A stretch of 64,000 bases of DNA from JABDQA01 sp963759125 (GTDB taxonomy: Bacteria; Desulfobacterota; Desulfobulbia; Desulfobulbales; Desulfocapsaceae): positions 806,001 to 870,000 of the forward strand of contig CAVWXN010000005.1 of the NCBI GenBank assembly GCA_963759125.1. The letters run 5' to 3'. The position numbers and the translations under genes were made by a program. A model generated the notes under the pieces. That model saw only the letters and a program-made list of their open reading frames with translations, made no database searches and had not been told where the DNA came from. Of the stretch, positions 1-10,000 are shown one piece after another (position 1 is the first letter of the stretch; every line of letters starts with the position of its first letter).

Positions 1-193
1 CAAAATCGGTGCATCGATGGGTTTTGAACATGTCGAATTCTTCAAACGACCCCTTATCCAAGAGAAGATCGATTCGTTCTCTGGCGGTCATTCTGCCGAG
101 CGAATGCAGTTTGTCGATTCGCTTCTGACCACCGCCGAGTTTGGCCTCGGCCCTGAGCTTTTTCAGATATTCGAGTCTTTCGATGGTATCCAT
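1..193 (-). CDS. Biotin-dependent acyl-CoA carboxyltransferase subunit (propionyl-CoA carboxylase beta / methylmalonyl-CoA carboxyltransferase type), N-terminal part
   Basis: Reading the minus strand from the ATG at 193-191 gives a protein starting MDTIERLEYLKKLRAE, followed by the segment GRMTARERIDLLLDKGSFEE. That segment is the typical N-terminus of the carboxyltransferase subunit of propionyl-CoA carboxylase, methylmalonyl-CoA decarboxylase and transcarboxylase. A strong AAGGAG ribosome binding site lies 6-7 bases upstream of this ATG. The gene runs off the left edge of the window, so only about 64 residues are visible. Downstream of prpE, sucC and sucD on the same strand, it fits a methylmalonyl-CoA pathway for propionate. 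Whether it acts as a carboxylase, a sodium-pumping decarboxylase or a transcarboxylase cannot be decided from this fragment. Confidence 0.85.
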   Translation of the reverse strand, partial: MDTIERLEYLKKLRAEAKLGGGQKRIDKLHSLGRMTARERIDLLLDKGSFEEFDMFKTHRCTDF

Positions 194-676
194 GGGTTCT
201 CCTTAGCGAAATGAATGCGGGTAATGGGGGTGAGACAGGGGGATTGGCTGGAGTTGTTTTAGCATCTTTACTAGCCGTAATTATCTGTATTAACAGTTAA
301 AAAGTAAAAATAATTGCCCAATAACCAAGGTTTAAAAAGAACAATGTTACTCTGGTATTTTTATGTAATTATTCAGAACTTGTCAAGAAAAAAGATGGGT
401 CGGTCGATGTTACTATTAATTAAATCAGTTAAAGCAAGAAGATAGAGGTATTGACAATATTATATATACTATAGAAAATCAGCAGACGGCGGAAAGTCAG
501 GATGAAACGCCTCACAATGACAATGGTCATTAAAGGGTCGTAAAATAACAACGTTATTATTTCAATTGAAGAGGTGTAAAGTAAGTAATATTAGAATGAT
601 GAGTAGATTGCGGTGTGTTGATCAAGGCGACCACACACCGCAATACTTCGGTTACCAATACAATTCGATACGGATG
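194..676. other. Intergenic region between sucD and the carboxyltransferase gene
   Basis: This 483-base gap is AT-rich, especially 290-600, and holds no convincing gene. The short ORF from 566 on the plus strand is a shadow of sucD. A TTGACA hexamer occurs at 451-456 on the plus strand, but no -10 lies at normal spacing and no plus-strand gene follows. The region presumably carries the promoter of the carboxyltransferase gene. The sucD-side hairpin is listed separately. Confidence 0.6.
607..644 (-). terminator. Hairpin after sucD, probable terminator
   Basis: A perfect 12-bp inverted repeat (ATTGCGGTGTGT / ACACACCGCAAT) with a 14-base loop lies 33 bases past the sucD stop codon. The 3' flank on the minus strand is pyrimidine- and AT-rich, without a clean T-run. 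It is therefore a plausible but not textbook intrinsic terminator, and it separates sucD from the carboxyltransferase gene. Confidence 0.6.
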
Positions 677-1549
677 TTACTCGTAGACTTCTTTGCAGAG
701 TCGTCCCAGGGTGCCGAGATCGCGGCAGACATAGATACCAGCAGCCTCCATGGCCTCGATCTTGGCCGCTGCAGTGCCCGAACCGCCGCTGACAATGGCT
801 CCGGCATGACCCATTCTTCGGCCCGGAGGTGCGGTCAGCCCGGCAATGAAACCCACCACTGGTTTACTCATATGGGCTTTGATCCAGGCAGCGGCTTCCT
901 CTTCGGCGCTGCCGCCGATTTCACCGACCATTACCACCGCCTTGGTGTCGGCATCGGCTTCGAATGCTTCGAGGCAATCGATAAAGCCTGTTCCGTTTAC
1001 GGGATCGCCGCCGATTCCCACACAGGTCGTCTGGCCGAATTCCTCCTGGCTGAGTTGATGAACCACTTCATAGGTCAGGGTGCCTGAGCGGGACACAACC
1101 CCGAAAGGGCCACCCTCCTGGTGAATTGAGGCGGGCATAATGCCGATCTTGCAGGCACCAGGGGTAATAATCCCGGGACAGTTAGGTCCGATGAGCCGGC
1201 TGCTCGTGGTAGCCAGGTAATTCTTGACCCGGAGCATATCCATGACGGGGATGCCTTCGGTGATACAGACAATCAGCTCTATGCCGGCATCGGCCGCTTC
1301 GAGAATCGCCTCAGCTGCAAACGGTGGCGGAACAAATATCATCGAAGTATTGGCGCCGGTTGCCTGGCGCGCTTCGTGGACAGAATTGAAAACGCCCACT
1401 TCATCCATTTTCTGGCCGCCTTTGCCCGGGGTAACACCGGCGACCACGTTGGTTCCATAATCAATGCACTGCCTGGTGTGAAACTGTCCTTCCTGGCCGG
1501 TGATGCCCTGCACAATCAATCGTGTCGAACTGTTTGCGAAAATAGCCAT
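677..1549 (-). CDS. sucD: Succinyl-CoA synthetase (ADP-forming) alpha subunit
   Basis: This 290-residue protein has the usual SucD length. The N-terminal CoA-binding domain starts SSTRLIVQGITGQEG and contains the CoA-phosphate loop region GTNVVAGVTPGKGG. The active-site segment GHAGAIVSGGSG, near residue 245, carries the histidine that is phosphorylated in the reaction. With SucC it interconverts succinyl-CoA and succinate, making ATP. In the methylmalonyl-CoA route of propionate-oxidising sulfate reducers this step follows methylmalonyl-CoA mutase. The beta subunit gene lies upstream at 2767-3927, separated by a frameshifted phosphodiesterase gene. That is unusual, because sucC and sucD are normally adjacent. 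A GGAAG ribosome binding site precedes the ATG. Confidence 0.97.
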   Translation of the reverse strand: MAIFANSSTRLIVQGITGQEGQFHTRQCIDYGTNVVAGVTPGKGGQKMDEVGVFNSVHEARQATGANTSMIFVPPPFAAEAILEAADAGIELIVCITEGIPVMDMLRVKNYLATTSSRLIGPNCPGIITPGACKIGIMPASIHQEGGPFGVVSRSGTLTYEVVHQLSQEEFGQTTCVGIGGDPVNGTGFIDCLEAFEADADTKAVVMVGEIGGSAEEEAAAWIKAHMSKPVVGFIAGLTAPPGRRMGHAGAIVSGGSGTAAAKIEAMEAAGIYVCRDLGTLGRLCKEVYE

Positions 1550-1573
1550 GAGTTTCTTCCGCCTTCTATAAAT

Positions 1574-2755
1574 TTACATGGTTGCATCCGATTCAACCGG
1601 TTTCGGCGGCTTGCTGCCGCTTTCCTCGACCCGATCAATCAGACGTTCTATTATTGTATTCTGTTCGTAACTGGGGGGTGCCCTTCGATTCTCTAGCCAG
1701 TTACGCGCCAAGCGGTCCAGGCCGGTGACAATACCGTCAAAACCGATGGTAAACAGCAGGTGTTCAAACAGCGCTTCCGGGCCTGAACCTTGCGGCTACG
1801 GAAACGGGAGGGATTGAATCAACCCGGCAGCAGACAATCTGGAGCCCAAGAGTGTGCGCATCATCGAGGAATTGTGGCCGGTTGAGAGCAGCCGAATCAT
1901 CCATGACCGCCTGAGGGTCCAGGCCGATACTGCCAGCATAGCTGGAGACCGATTTGAGACCGAATCGGGTAAACAGCAGATCGTAGCTGTAGGGTTGGAG
2001 GGTGCCGAATTCGAGCCTTTGTACCTCTTCACCGTTATTACTTCCGATAAGCTGCATGAAGCCGATATCCTCCGCCAGTCCGGGGCCTCTGCCCTGAGCA
2101 AGCTGCTGCAGTTCCTCTGGGTCGTAGGAAGCAATCACCAGGGAAGCGTTGGCCGAGGATGACTGGTAGTCTTTAAGTGCCTGCAGGACAATGGCTCCCA
2201 GGTTCTTGTCTTCCTGTTGATGCAGCCAGCCGTGCTTCAGGGTGCAAATGAGGGTGGGCCTGGCAGCGCGCTCGGTGAAAACATTATCCAGGTAGCCTAA
2301 AGGAAGTCATCAAGAGCCGTAACCGGCAGGTGTGACCGGAACAGCGAGGCGGCGCTGACGCCCCCCACAGGCGCAGCCGGTAGATGAGACAAGCCGCGCA
2401 ATTCCTCAAGAGTGAAGTCGAAACTATAGTAGCTGCCGTCTGGCCGGGATCGGTCGGGATAAATCTCTTTGACATCGGTCAGTTGATCGATTCTGGTATC
2501 GGCCAGCAGGACGATCTGGTTATCTTTTGATAAGACCAGATCAAGCCATACGGCTTCAGCCCCTCGTTCCAGGGCGAGCACCAGGGAGAGCATGCTGCCG
2601 GACGGCAGATTTGCTGTGCTGCCGCTGCTGATTATCCATTTCGCCTGGTCGGTGGCGACGCCGGTTCCGGTCTGAGCCATAATTGGCAGGCCAGGAAAGC
2701 TCAGCACAACCAGCAGGATCGGCGTCATCAGCGTCTGGATAAAGCGCCTGCCCAT
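1574..2755 (-). pseudogene. Periplasmic glycerophosphodiester phosphodiesterase family protein, disrupted by two frameshifts
   Basis: Three reading frames on the minus strand join into one protein of about 390 residues. The first (2755 to about 2300) begins with a signal peptide and continues with GDPD-like text such as GAEAVWLDLVLSKDNQIVLLAD (first strands, E/D metal ligands). The second (about 2298 to about 1800) includes RPTLICTLKHGWLHQQ and SLVIASYDPEELQQL. The third (about 1800 to 1574) includes LFTIGFDGIVTGLDR, the usual C-terminal strand. The breaks fit one missing base near 2298-2301 (a T-run) and one extra base near 1797-1803. No other part is lost, so this is either a very recent pseudogene or a sequencing artefact. 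It starts 11 bases after the sucC stop with AAAGGG as ribosome binding site, so it looks co-transcribed with sucC and sucD. Confidence 0.75.
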
Positions 2756-2766
2756 GATTAACCCTT

Positions 2767-3927
2767 TTAGCTGCCGCTGATGGCAGCCACCTTCTCTGCG
2801 GCGTCTGAGAGGGTCACCGCGTTGATCAGATCCAGCCCTGACTCGGCCAGAATCCTGCGTCCTTCTTCGACGTTGGTACCTTCCATTCGGACAACCACGG
2901 GAACCTCGAGGCCGATCGATTGGGCGGCCTGGACCACGCCCTGGGCAAGCACATCGCAGCGTAAAATCCCGCCGAAAATGTTGATCAATATACCTTTGAC
3001 ATTGGGGTCGCTGAGGATGATTCGAAAACCGTTTTCGACTTTCTCGGCATCGGCGCCGCCGCCTACATCAAGGAAATTTGCCGGCTCAGCTCCAGCCTGC
3101 TTGATGATATCCATGGTGGCCATGGCCAGTCCGGCACCGTTCACCATGTTGCCAATAGTACCATCGAGTTTGATGTAGTTCAGATCGTATTTGGCCGCCT
3201 CAAGCTCGTTGGGGTCCTCTTCGAGTGGATCCCGCATGGCGGCGATGTCCTTATGCCGGTAAAGCGCATTGGAGTCAATGTCGATTTTGGCGTCCAGGGC
3301 GATTATTTCGTCTTCTTCGGTGATGATTAAAGGATTTATTTCCAGTAGAGAACAGTCGGCACTGGTGAAGAGTCGGTAGAGATTTCTTAGCATCGCCCCG
3401 CATTTCTTGGCAACCGCAGGTTCGAGTGCCAATCCCAGACAGACAAGGCGAACATGATAGCCCTGGATGCCAAGCAGCGGATTGATGCCGACCTTTATGA
3501 TGCGCTCGGGTGTGGCGGCCGCAACTTCTTCGATATCCATGCCTCCGTCCCGGCTCGCCATGATGGTGACGGTGGCGTCATCTCGATTGACGATAAAAGA
3601 GAGATAAAGCTCGTTTTTGATCGACACGCCTTCCTCAGCCAGCACCTTGTTAACAGTTCTGCCTTCTGCTCCGGTCTGCAGAGTGACGAGTTTCATACCA
3701 AGAATTGCCTCTGCCGCTTCTCTTGCTTCTTCGGGAGTTCTGGCCACCCGGACTCCGCCGCCCTTGCCGCGGCCGCCGGCATGGACCTGGGCCTTGACTG
3801 CCAGTGGCAGTCCCAGCTGCTCGACCGCCTGGTCTATGGCCTCCGGTGTTTCGCATAAAACTCCGGCCGGCACGGGAATGTCATACGATCTGAATAGTTC
3901 CTTAGCCTGGTATTCATGGATTTTCAT
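2767..3927 (-). CDS. sucC: Succinyl-CoA synthetase (ADP-forming) beta subunit
   Basis: This 386-residue protein has the standard SucC length and layout. The ATP-grasp N-terminal half starts MKIHEYQAKELFRSYDIPVP and has the glycine-rich loop QVHAGGRGKGGGV. A C-terminal Rossmann-like domain carries the phosphate loop INIFGGILRCD. It partners SucD (677-1549) in the substrate-level phosphorylation step between succinyl-CoA and succinate. It lies 131 bases downstream of prpE on the same strand, consistent with a propionate-utilisation operon in which propionyl-CoA is carried through methylmalonyl-CoA to succinate. An AAGGAG motif lies 13 bases before the ATG, a rather long spacing. Confidence 0.97.
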   Translation of the reverse strand: MKIHEYQAKELFRSYDIPVPAGVLCETPEAIDQAVEQLGLPLAVKAQVHAGGRGKGGGVRVARTPEEAREAAEAILGMKLVTLQTGAEGRTVNKVLAEEGVSIKNELYLSFIVNRDDATVTIMASRDGGMDIEEVAAATPERIIKVGINPLLGIQGYHVRLVCLGLALEPAVAKKCGAMLRNLYRLFTSADCSLLEINPLIITEEDEIIALDAKIDIDSNALYRHKDIAAMRDPLEEDPNELEAAKYDLNYIKLDGTIGNMVNGAGLAMATMDIIKQAGAEPANFLDVGGGADAEKVENGFRIILSDPNVKGILINIFGGILRCDVLAQGVVQAAQSIGLEVPVVVRMEGTNVEEGRRILAESGLDLINAVTLSDAAEKVAAISGS

Positions 3928-4058
3928 GGTAGCAACACACTCCTTGAAGTTCAGAAGACAAGACCAGCCTTGTCAATTGTTGTCGTGTGGGATCATCGGT
4001 GGCTCCGAAGACGGCCCCGCTGAAGAGACCGGGCCGTCTTCGGGGTGGAAAAGATCGA

Positions 4059-5954
4059 TTATTTGGGCGGGTATCCCATTTCGTTCAAAGATTCGGTAAT
4101 CTCATCGAGAATCGTCGGATCGTCGATGGTGGAGGGCATGCGGTATTCCTTGCCGGCAGCAATTGAGCGCATGGTTCCGCGCAGAATCTTGCCCGACCTG
4201 GTTTTCGGCAGCCTGGCCACGCAGCTGGACTCGCGGAAGCAGGCAATGGCCCCGATTTTTTCTCTTACCATCTTGACCAGTTCGGTCTGGATTTCCTCCA
4301 CGTCCCTGTCCACCCCCGACTTGAGGACGAAGAGACCGACAGGCAACTGCCCTTTGAGTTGATCATCGGTACCGATAACAGCGCATTCGGCAATATCGGG
4401 ATGGGTGGCGATAACCTCTTCCATGGCCCCGGTGGAAAGGCGGTGGCCAGCGATATTGATGACATCGTCCATACGGCCCATGACATAGACATAGCCGTCC
4501 TCGTCAATGTACCCGCCGTCACTGGTTTCGTAGTAGCCGGGAAAGGTGGACATGTAGGATTCGATAAACCGTTTCTCGTTCTTCCACAGGGTGGGCAGGG
4601 TTCCCGGCGGCAACGGTAGTTTGATAACGATATTGCCTTCGGTGTTGGGACCGACTTCATTGCCCTCGTCATCGAGGACCATCACATTGTAGCCCGGTAC
4701 CGCCTTGGTGGGTGATCCGGCCTTGACCGGCAGTTCTTCAATGCCGCGGCAGTTGGCAACGATTGCCCAACCGGTTTCAGTCTGCCACCAGTGATCGATG
4801 ACCGGCACTTTGAGCAGGTTTGAAGCCCAGAAATAGGTGTCTGGATCGAGCCGCTCGCCAGCCAGGTAAAGACACTCGAAGCAGGAAATGTCATACTTGC
4901 CGATAAATACGCCGTCAGGATCTTCCTTCTTGATGGCCCGGAAGGCGGTAGGGGCGGTGAACAGCGATTTGACCTGATGTTCTGAAATGAGGCGCCAGAA
5001 CGCTCCGGCATCTGGGGTGCCAATGGGTTTGCCTTCATAGAAAACCGTGGTGGCTCCTTTGAGCAATGGACCGTAGACGATATAGGAGTGACCGACCACC
5101 CAGCCGACGTCGGAGGCTGACCACCACACATCGCCGGCATCAATATCGTAAATTGCCTTCATACTCCAGTGCAGCGACACCGCATGGCCGCCGTTGTCTC
5201 GAATGACTCCTTTGGGCATGCCGGTGGTGCCGGAAGTGTATAGAATGTAGAGCGGATCGGTGGCATCGACCGGAACGCAGTCGGCCAGAGGAGCGTCGGA
5301 AACGAAATCGCTCCAGTCTATATCGCGGCCTTCCTGCATATCAGCTTGCAGAAACGGGCGCTGGAAGAGAACGACTTTTTCAATTTTGTGGTCGGCGATT
5401 TCAACGGCTTCGTCGACGATGGGCTTGTAGGCGAGTGTCTTGGCGCCCTCAATGGCTCCAGAGGCGGTGATGATAATTTTGGGCTCAGCGTGGTTGATCC
5501 TAATGGCCAGCTCGTTGGCAGCGAAACCGCCGAAAACCACTGAGTGGATAGCTCCGATTCTGGCACAGGCGAGCATCGCATAGGCTGCCTCAAGAATCAT
5601 CGGCATGTAGATGATGACCGTATCGCCTTTGGTGATGCCGATTGACTGCAGGGCCCCGGCAAATTGGGCCACTTTTTGCTGAAGTTCTTTATAGGTTACC
5701 TTGGTAATGGTGTCGGTAACCGGACTGTCGTGGATGATGGCAACCTGGTCTCCTCGGCCGCCCTCAACATGGCGATCGATCGCATTGTAGCAAGTGTTCA
5801 TTTTGCCGCCGGGAAACCAGCGGTAAAAGGGAGGATTGGAATCGTCAAGCACTTTGTCCCATTTCTGATACCAGTCGATTCCTTCTGCAGCTTCCGCCCA
5901 GAATCCTTCTGGATTTTCAACACTTTTTGCAAAGACGTCGTTATAATTCGCCAT
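4059..5954 (-). CDS. prpE: Propionyl-CoA synthetase (propionate-CoA ligase, AMP-forming)
   Basis: This 631-residue member of the acetyl-CoA synthetase/ANL family activates propionate to propionyl-CoA with ATP and CoA. The N-terminal segment YNAIDRHVEGGRGDQVAI is characteristic of PrpE rather than Acs. The ATP-binding signature YTSGTTGMPKG lies mid-protein, the aryl/acyl pocket segment DHWWQTETGWA follows, and the C-terminal LPKTRSGKILRG holds the catalytic Lys of this family. An in-frame ATG four codons upstream (5966) exists, but GAGGTGG sits correctly before the ATG at 5954, so I start there. It is the first gene of the minus-strand cluster prpE-sucC-(gdpD)-sucD-carboxyltransferase, consistent with propionate use by the methylmalonyl-CoA pathway. 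Confidence 0.92.
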   Translation of the reverse strand: MANYNDVFAKSVENPEGFWAEAAEGIDWYQKWDKVLDDSNPPFYRWFPGGKMNTCYNAIDRHVEGGRGDQVAIIHDSPVTDTITKVTYKELQQKVAQFAGALQSIGITKGDTVIIYMPMILEAAYAMLACARIGAIHSVVFGGFAANELAIRINHAEPKIIITASGAIEGAKTLAYKPIVDEAVEIADHKIEKVVLFQRPFLQADMQEGRDIDWSDFVSDAPLADCVPVDATDPLYILYTSGTTGMPKGVIRDNGGHAVSLHWSMKAIYDIDAGDVWWSASDVGWVVGHSYIVYGPLLKGATTVFYEGKPIGTPDAGAFWRLISEHQVKSLFTAPTAFRAIKKEDPDGVFIGKYDISCFECLYLAGERLDPDTYFWASNLLKVPVIDHWWQTETGWAIVANCRGIEELPVKAGSPTKAVPGYNVMVLDDEGNEVGPNTEGNIVIKLPLPPGTLPTLWKNEKRFIESYMSTFPGYYETSDGGYIDEDGYVYVMGRMDDVINIAGHRLSTGAMEEVIATHPDIAECAVIGTDDQLKGQLPVGLFVLKSGVDRDVEEIQTELVKMVREKIGAIACFRESSCVARLPKTRSGKILRGTMRSIAAGKEYRMPSTIDDPTILDEITESLNEMGYPPK

Positions 5955-6342
5955 GTTCCACCTCATATTAAGGTTTGTGGGTTGTGATGGTTTTAACGCT
6001 TGTTACATCCGTTACAGGCCTCCTGGTCAATGAAAAAATAGCTATGACCCAACCACATATACTAAATATTTACAAGGACTTCAAGTCTTTGGGGAAAAAA
6101 TAATCACCACGGTGTGATTGTCAGAAAAGTTCTGTAATACAAGTGATCTATGGAAAAAAAAGAACATTGTTCTGCTTTGTTGATGAGTCAGAAGTGCAGG
6201 GCTGTACCTCAGTTTTTGTAAGGTTTCGGAACAGATTGATGAAAACCTCAGTCTAGACGGGTGTACTTATTCGAATGACAGAAAAACCAGTTCGTTGCGC
6301 CAATCACTTCTCTTCCTAAGAGCAGGAAAAATCGATCTCAGA
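5955..6342. other. Intergenic region upstream of prpE
   Basis: This 388-base gap holds no gene that I can support. It contains a possible prpE promoter (6056-6084, listed separately) and direct GTTAC repeats near 6003-6017. It also has a near-palindrome TCACCACGGTGTGA around 6106-6119 and a perfect GACTTCAAGTC palindrome near 6077-6087 that overlaps the possible -35. These could be operator sites for a propionate-responsive regulator, but no regulator gene lies next to them. Confidence 0.5.
6056..6084 (-). promoter_or_regulatory. Possible sigma70 promoter for prpE
   Basis: On the minus strand TTGAAG (6084-6079) and TATATG (6061-6056) are separated by 17 bases, about 100 bases before the prpE start. 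Each hexamer matches the consensus at four of six positions. This is a weak candidate, supported mainly by spacing and location. Confidence 0.3.
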
Positions 6343-6354
6343 TTAATTTTTCCT
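6324..6354 (-). terminator. Hairpin at the end of the YrfG-like gene
   Basis: A perfect 9-bp inverted repeat (AGGAAAAAT / ATTTTTCCT) with a 13-base loop overlaps the stop codon of the nucleotidase gene. The stem is AT-rich. On the minus strand the 3' arm itself supplies a T-run, so it may end transcription of the bamA-mfd-yrfG strand. Confidence 0.4.
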
Positions 6355-7050
6355 GGCACCGATGGGATTCGCAAACGGAGTTAGCAGCTCGTCAAAGGCG
6401 CCTACTGAGGTGAACTCGTCGCTATAGCTGGTCGGTTGCCGAGAGCTTGGCTTGGCGATATGCAGCAAATATCTGATACCGTGGCTGCGGGCCGCTCTGA
6501 GGACATTGACATTGTCGTCAACGAAGAGGGTGTGATCCCGCTCGAAGCCAAGTCTTTCCTCAAGGATGCTCCAGAACCTGACATCCTCTTTGGGCCTGCC
6601 CAGTTCCTCGGCACAGATCAAATCTTGGAAGTAGCTTCGTAGATCAACCCTGTTCATTTTTATATCCAGGGCAGAGCGGTGAGCGGCGGTTACCAGATAG
6701 ACTGATTTGCGCTGGCTTTGGAGAAACTGGAGAAAGTCAATCACGTGTGGATTTACGCTGATCAAATGATCAACCTGTTTTTTCAGACCGATTATATCAA
6801 GCTCGAGTTCTTCTGACCAATAGTTCAAGTCCGTCCACATCAGGGTTTTTTCGACCGATCGATAACGATGAAACAGCTCCGTTTGGGCCGCTTTTTCATT
6901 GAGGCCCTTCTGTTTTCCATAGACCAGCGGGAGAAACTGCTCCCAGAAATAATCATCGTAATATTTGTCCAGTAAGGTGCCGTCCATATCGAGCAGCACG
7001 GTGGTGATCTTCTGCCACCGCAGAGGAGGATTCGTTTCTTCAGTGTACAT
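6343..7050 (-). CDS. HAD-superfamily hydrolase, GMP/IMP nucleotidase (YrfG) type
   Basis: This 235-residue protein has HAD motif I (VLLDMDGTLLD) near residue 20, motif II (LVTAAHRSAL) in the middle, a motif III Lys in LGRPKEDVRFW, and motif IV (LFVDDNVNVL). The DGTLLD....YFW start and the YWSEELELDI segment match the YrfG GMP/IMP 5'-nucleotidase family, so dephosphorylation of purine nucleotides is the best guess. Exact substrates in this subfamily are known only from E. coli. The ATG overlaps the end of mfd by 11 bases and there is only a weak ribosome binding site, so translation is probably coupled to mfd. Confidence 0.8.
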   Translation of the reverse strand: MYTEETNPPLRWQKITTVLLDMDGTLLDKYYDDYFWEQFLPLVYGKQKGLNEKAAQTELFHRYRSVEKTLMWTDLNYWSEELELDIIGLKKQVDHLISVNPHVIDFLQFLQSQRKSVYLVTAAHRSALDIKMNRVDLRSYFQDLICAEELGRPKEDVRFWSILEERLGFERDHTLFVDDNVNVLRAARSHGIRYLLHIAKPSSRQPTSYSDEFTSVGAFDELLTPFANPIGARKN

Positions 7051-10000
7051 GTTCTTCAGTCAGTTTGTGCAATTGGGCGATTATCTTTTCAATCTTCGCA
7101 AAAAGCTTGGTGTCAGTTTCCTGGTCCACCGCCACGATCAACCGTCCTTCCGGGGTCAGGCGCAGGGTCTTGGGGGCGCCGGCCACCAACGCCAGCATTA
7201 GTTCCGGTTTGACGGGAGTATCGGTCATGAAGGAAAAAACCAGCTTGCCTGGACCCCTCTCCAGTTTTTCGATTCTCAGTGGAATCAACGCTTTTTTGAT
7301 GGTTACCACCTGGAAAAGGTTAAGCACTTCATCGGGCAGTGTACCGTAGCGGTCTGTCAGTTCTTCGCGCAGGTCCGCATCTTCCTCAACACTGTTACGA
7401 CTCTGCTGGGCTATGCGCCGGTACATGATATAACGCTGTTCGATATCGGCGATGTAGCTCTCCGGTATATAGGCCGAAACCTTGAGATGGATTTCGGGAT
7501 CGATATCGTCGGACAGGCCGCTGGGGTTGTGGCCGCTTATCTCCGCCTTGAGATCGGAGACAGTTTTCTGCAGCAGATCGAGATAGAGATCGTAACCGAT
7601 GGCGGCAATGTGGCCGCTTTGCGACACACCGAGGAGATTTCCCCCGCCCCGTATCTGCAGATCGGACATGGCCAGTTTAAAGCCGCCACCCAACTCATTA
7701 TATTCCATCAGCGCCTTGAGCCGCTCCCGCGAATCTTTGGAGAGATGATCGACAGAAGGGACCAGTAGATAGGCGAACGACTGGGTCGAGCTGCGACCCA
7801 CCCGGCCGCGCAGCTGATAAATCTCGGCCAGCCCGAGACGGTCGGCTCGGTTGATGATGATGGTGTTGGCGCTGGGAATGTCGAGCCCCGATTCGATGAT
7901 GGTGGTGCTGATCAACACATCGATTGTATTGTTCACGAAAGCCACCATGATATCTTCGAGTTCTCTGCCGGCCATCTGGCCATGGGCTATTGCAATCCTG
8001 GCCTGGGGCACGAGTTGCTGTACGGTCTGGGCCATCCGGTGAATTGATTTGACCCGGTTGTGGACGACAAACACCTGACCGCCCCTCAACAGCTCACGAT
8101 TGACCGCCTCTTTGATAACCAGGTCGTCGTAGCGGGCCACAAATGTTTTAACCGGCCGCCGGTGCTCAGGCGGAGTGGAAATTACAGAAAGATCACGAAT
8201 ACCGAGCAGCGAGAGCTGCAAGGTTCTGGGGATCGGAGTTGCGGTCAGGGTCAACACATCTACTTCGGCCTTGATCCGTTTAATTTTCTCTTTGTGGGCA
8301 ACACCGAAGCGGTGTTCTTCATCAATGATAAGCAACCCGAGGTTGCCAAAGCGAACGTCCTTGGAGAGCAGTCGGTGGGTAGCGATAACGATATCGATCG
8401 ATGAATCTTTCAAGCCGGCGATGATCTCTTTCTGTTCCTTCTGGGATCTGAAACGGTTCAGACAGGCGATCTTGACCGGGAAGTCCTTGAGCCGCTCCCT
8501 GAAAGTTTTGACGTGTTGTTCCGCCAGCACCGTGGTCGGCACCAGGATGGCAACCTGGCAGGAATCCTCTACAACCTTGAAAGCGGCCCTGACAGCCACT
8601 TCAGTTTTCCCATAGCCAACGTCACCGCAGATCAGCCTGTCCATAGGCTGGGCGGTGGTGAGGTCGGTGATGGTATCGTTGATGGCCTGGTATTGACCTG
8701 GGGTCTCATCGTATGAGAATGATTCTTCAAGTTCCCTGAAAAATTCTCCCGGAGGCGAGAATGCCCTGCCGCTACGTATCTCTCTCTGGGCGTAGATGTC
8801 GAGGAGCTCCAAGGCCACTTTCCAGACCTCGTCGGACACTTTCTGTTTAATGGTTTTCCAGGACTGGCTGCCGAGTCTGTCGATTTTGGGCACTTTATCG
8901 GAGAGCCCTTCGTAGCGGCTGACAAGGTTGAGACGGTCAACCGGTACATAAAGTTTATCGCCATCACGATATTCGAGCAGGAGATAATCGTTGGTGATCC
9001 GCTGCAGCTCGATGGTCTCCAGGCCACGGTAGATGCCCAGGCCATGCTCCCGATGAACGACCACATCTCCCTGTTGCAGCTGGGCAAAAGAAATTGGTTC
9101 GCCGACAGCCTTTTGGGTTCGTTTCTTGTAACCGATTCTCCTCTCGCCGAACAGTTCGCTTTCTGAGATCAGATGCAGCCGTTTTTCTTCCAGGCTGAAG
9201 CCGCTTTGAAGCGGGTATTCGCAGAGATAAACGCAACGCTCTCCCTGCGGCTTCAAGCGATCCAGATCAAGCGGCGGGGTAAGCAGCTCAAAGGAGAAAT
9301 CGAACCTGCTCAAAAGCTCCGCCAGATTTTTACAGCGTTGGGCCGAGCGGCAGCAGATCACCACCAAGTCTGATCGTTCGAGCCAGTTGTCTATTTTGGA
9401 GGCGAGAACCTTGAGCAGACCGTGCTGCTTTCTGCTATAGGCTATTTCCTGTTTAAGCAGCTGATGGTTGCTCGTTCTGACGGAGAGGGCAGCCCCTTCA
9501 TCGGCGTAGAAATCGGTGATCCCAAACTGCTCGAATTTTTCCAGATAGCCGCTCAGCTGATCTTCCATTATAAAAAGATCCCCTGGGGGAAGACATGGCT
9601 GTCTGTTTTCAACACCGCTTTTATAATTGGCCGCGATTCTTTCGTGTATGAGTTTGGCCTGGCCGCTTATCGCCTCCGGTTCGATAATCAGCAGACCACT
9701 GTTGTCGGGTAAAAAATCAAGTACCGTGGCACTTGCTTCGGGTCCGCAGAAAAGGGGCAGGAAAAATTCGATACCGGCGAAGCGCCGACCGCTTCTAATC
9801 CGCTCAGCCAGTTCGTGAGATTTTTCAGACGACCAACCGCTGCTCTCCGACAACTCAAGCCACTGGTTGCTGAGCTTGCGTAAAGCGGACTCATCATCAA
9901 CCGGCAGCAGCGCATCACTGACCGGCAGGATCACCGCTTCCTCACAGCGGCCCTGCGAACGCTGGCTGAGAGGGTCGAAAGGTTTAATGGACTCGATGAA

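Noticed and set aside
451..480. Plus-strand promoter at TTGACA 451-456
   Set aside because: No -10 at normal spacing and no gene downstream on that strand.
566..1087. Plus-strand ORF of 173 codons antisense to sucD
   Set aside because: It lies inside the well supported sucD gene and carries no family signature.
1764..2138. Separate small hypothetical gene on the minus strand
   Set aside because: It is the middle part of the frameshifted glycerophosphodiesterase and continues its conserved sequence.
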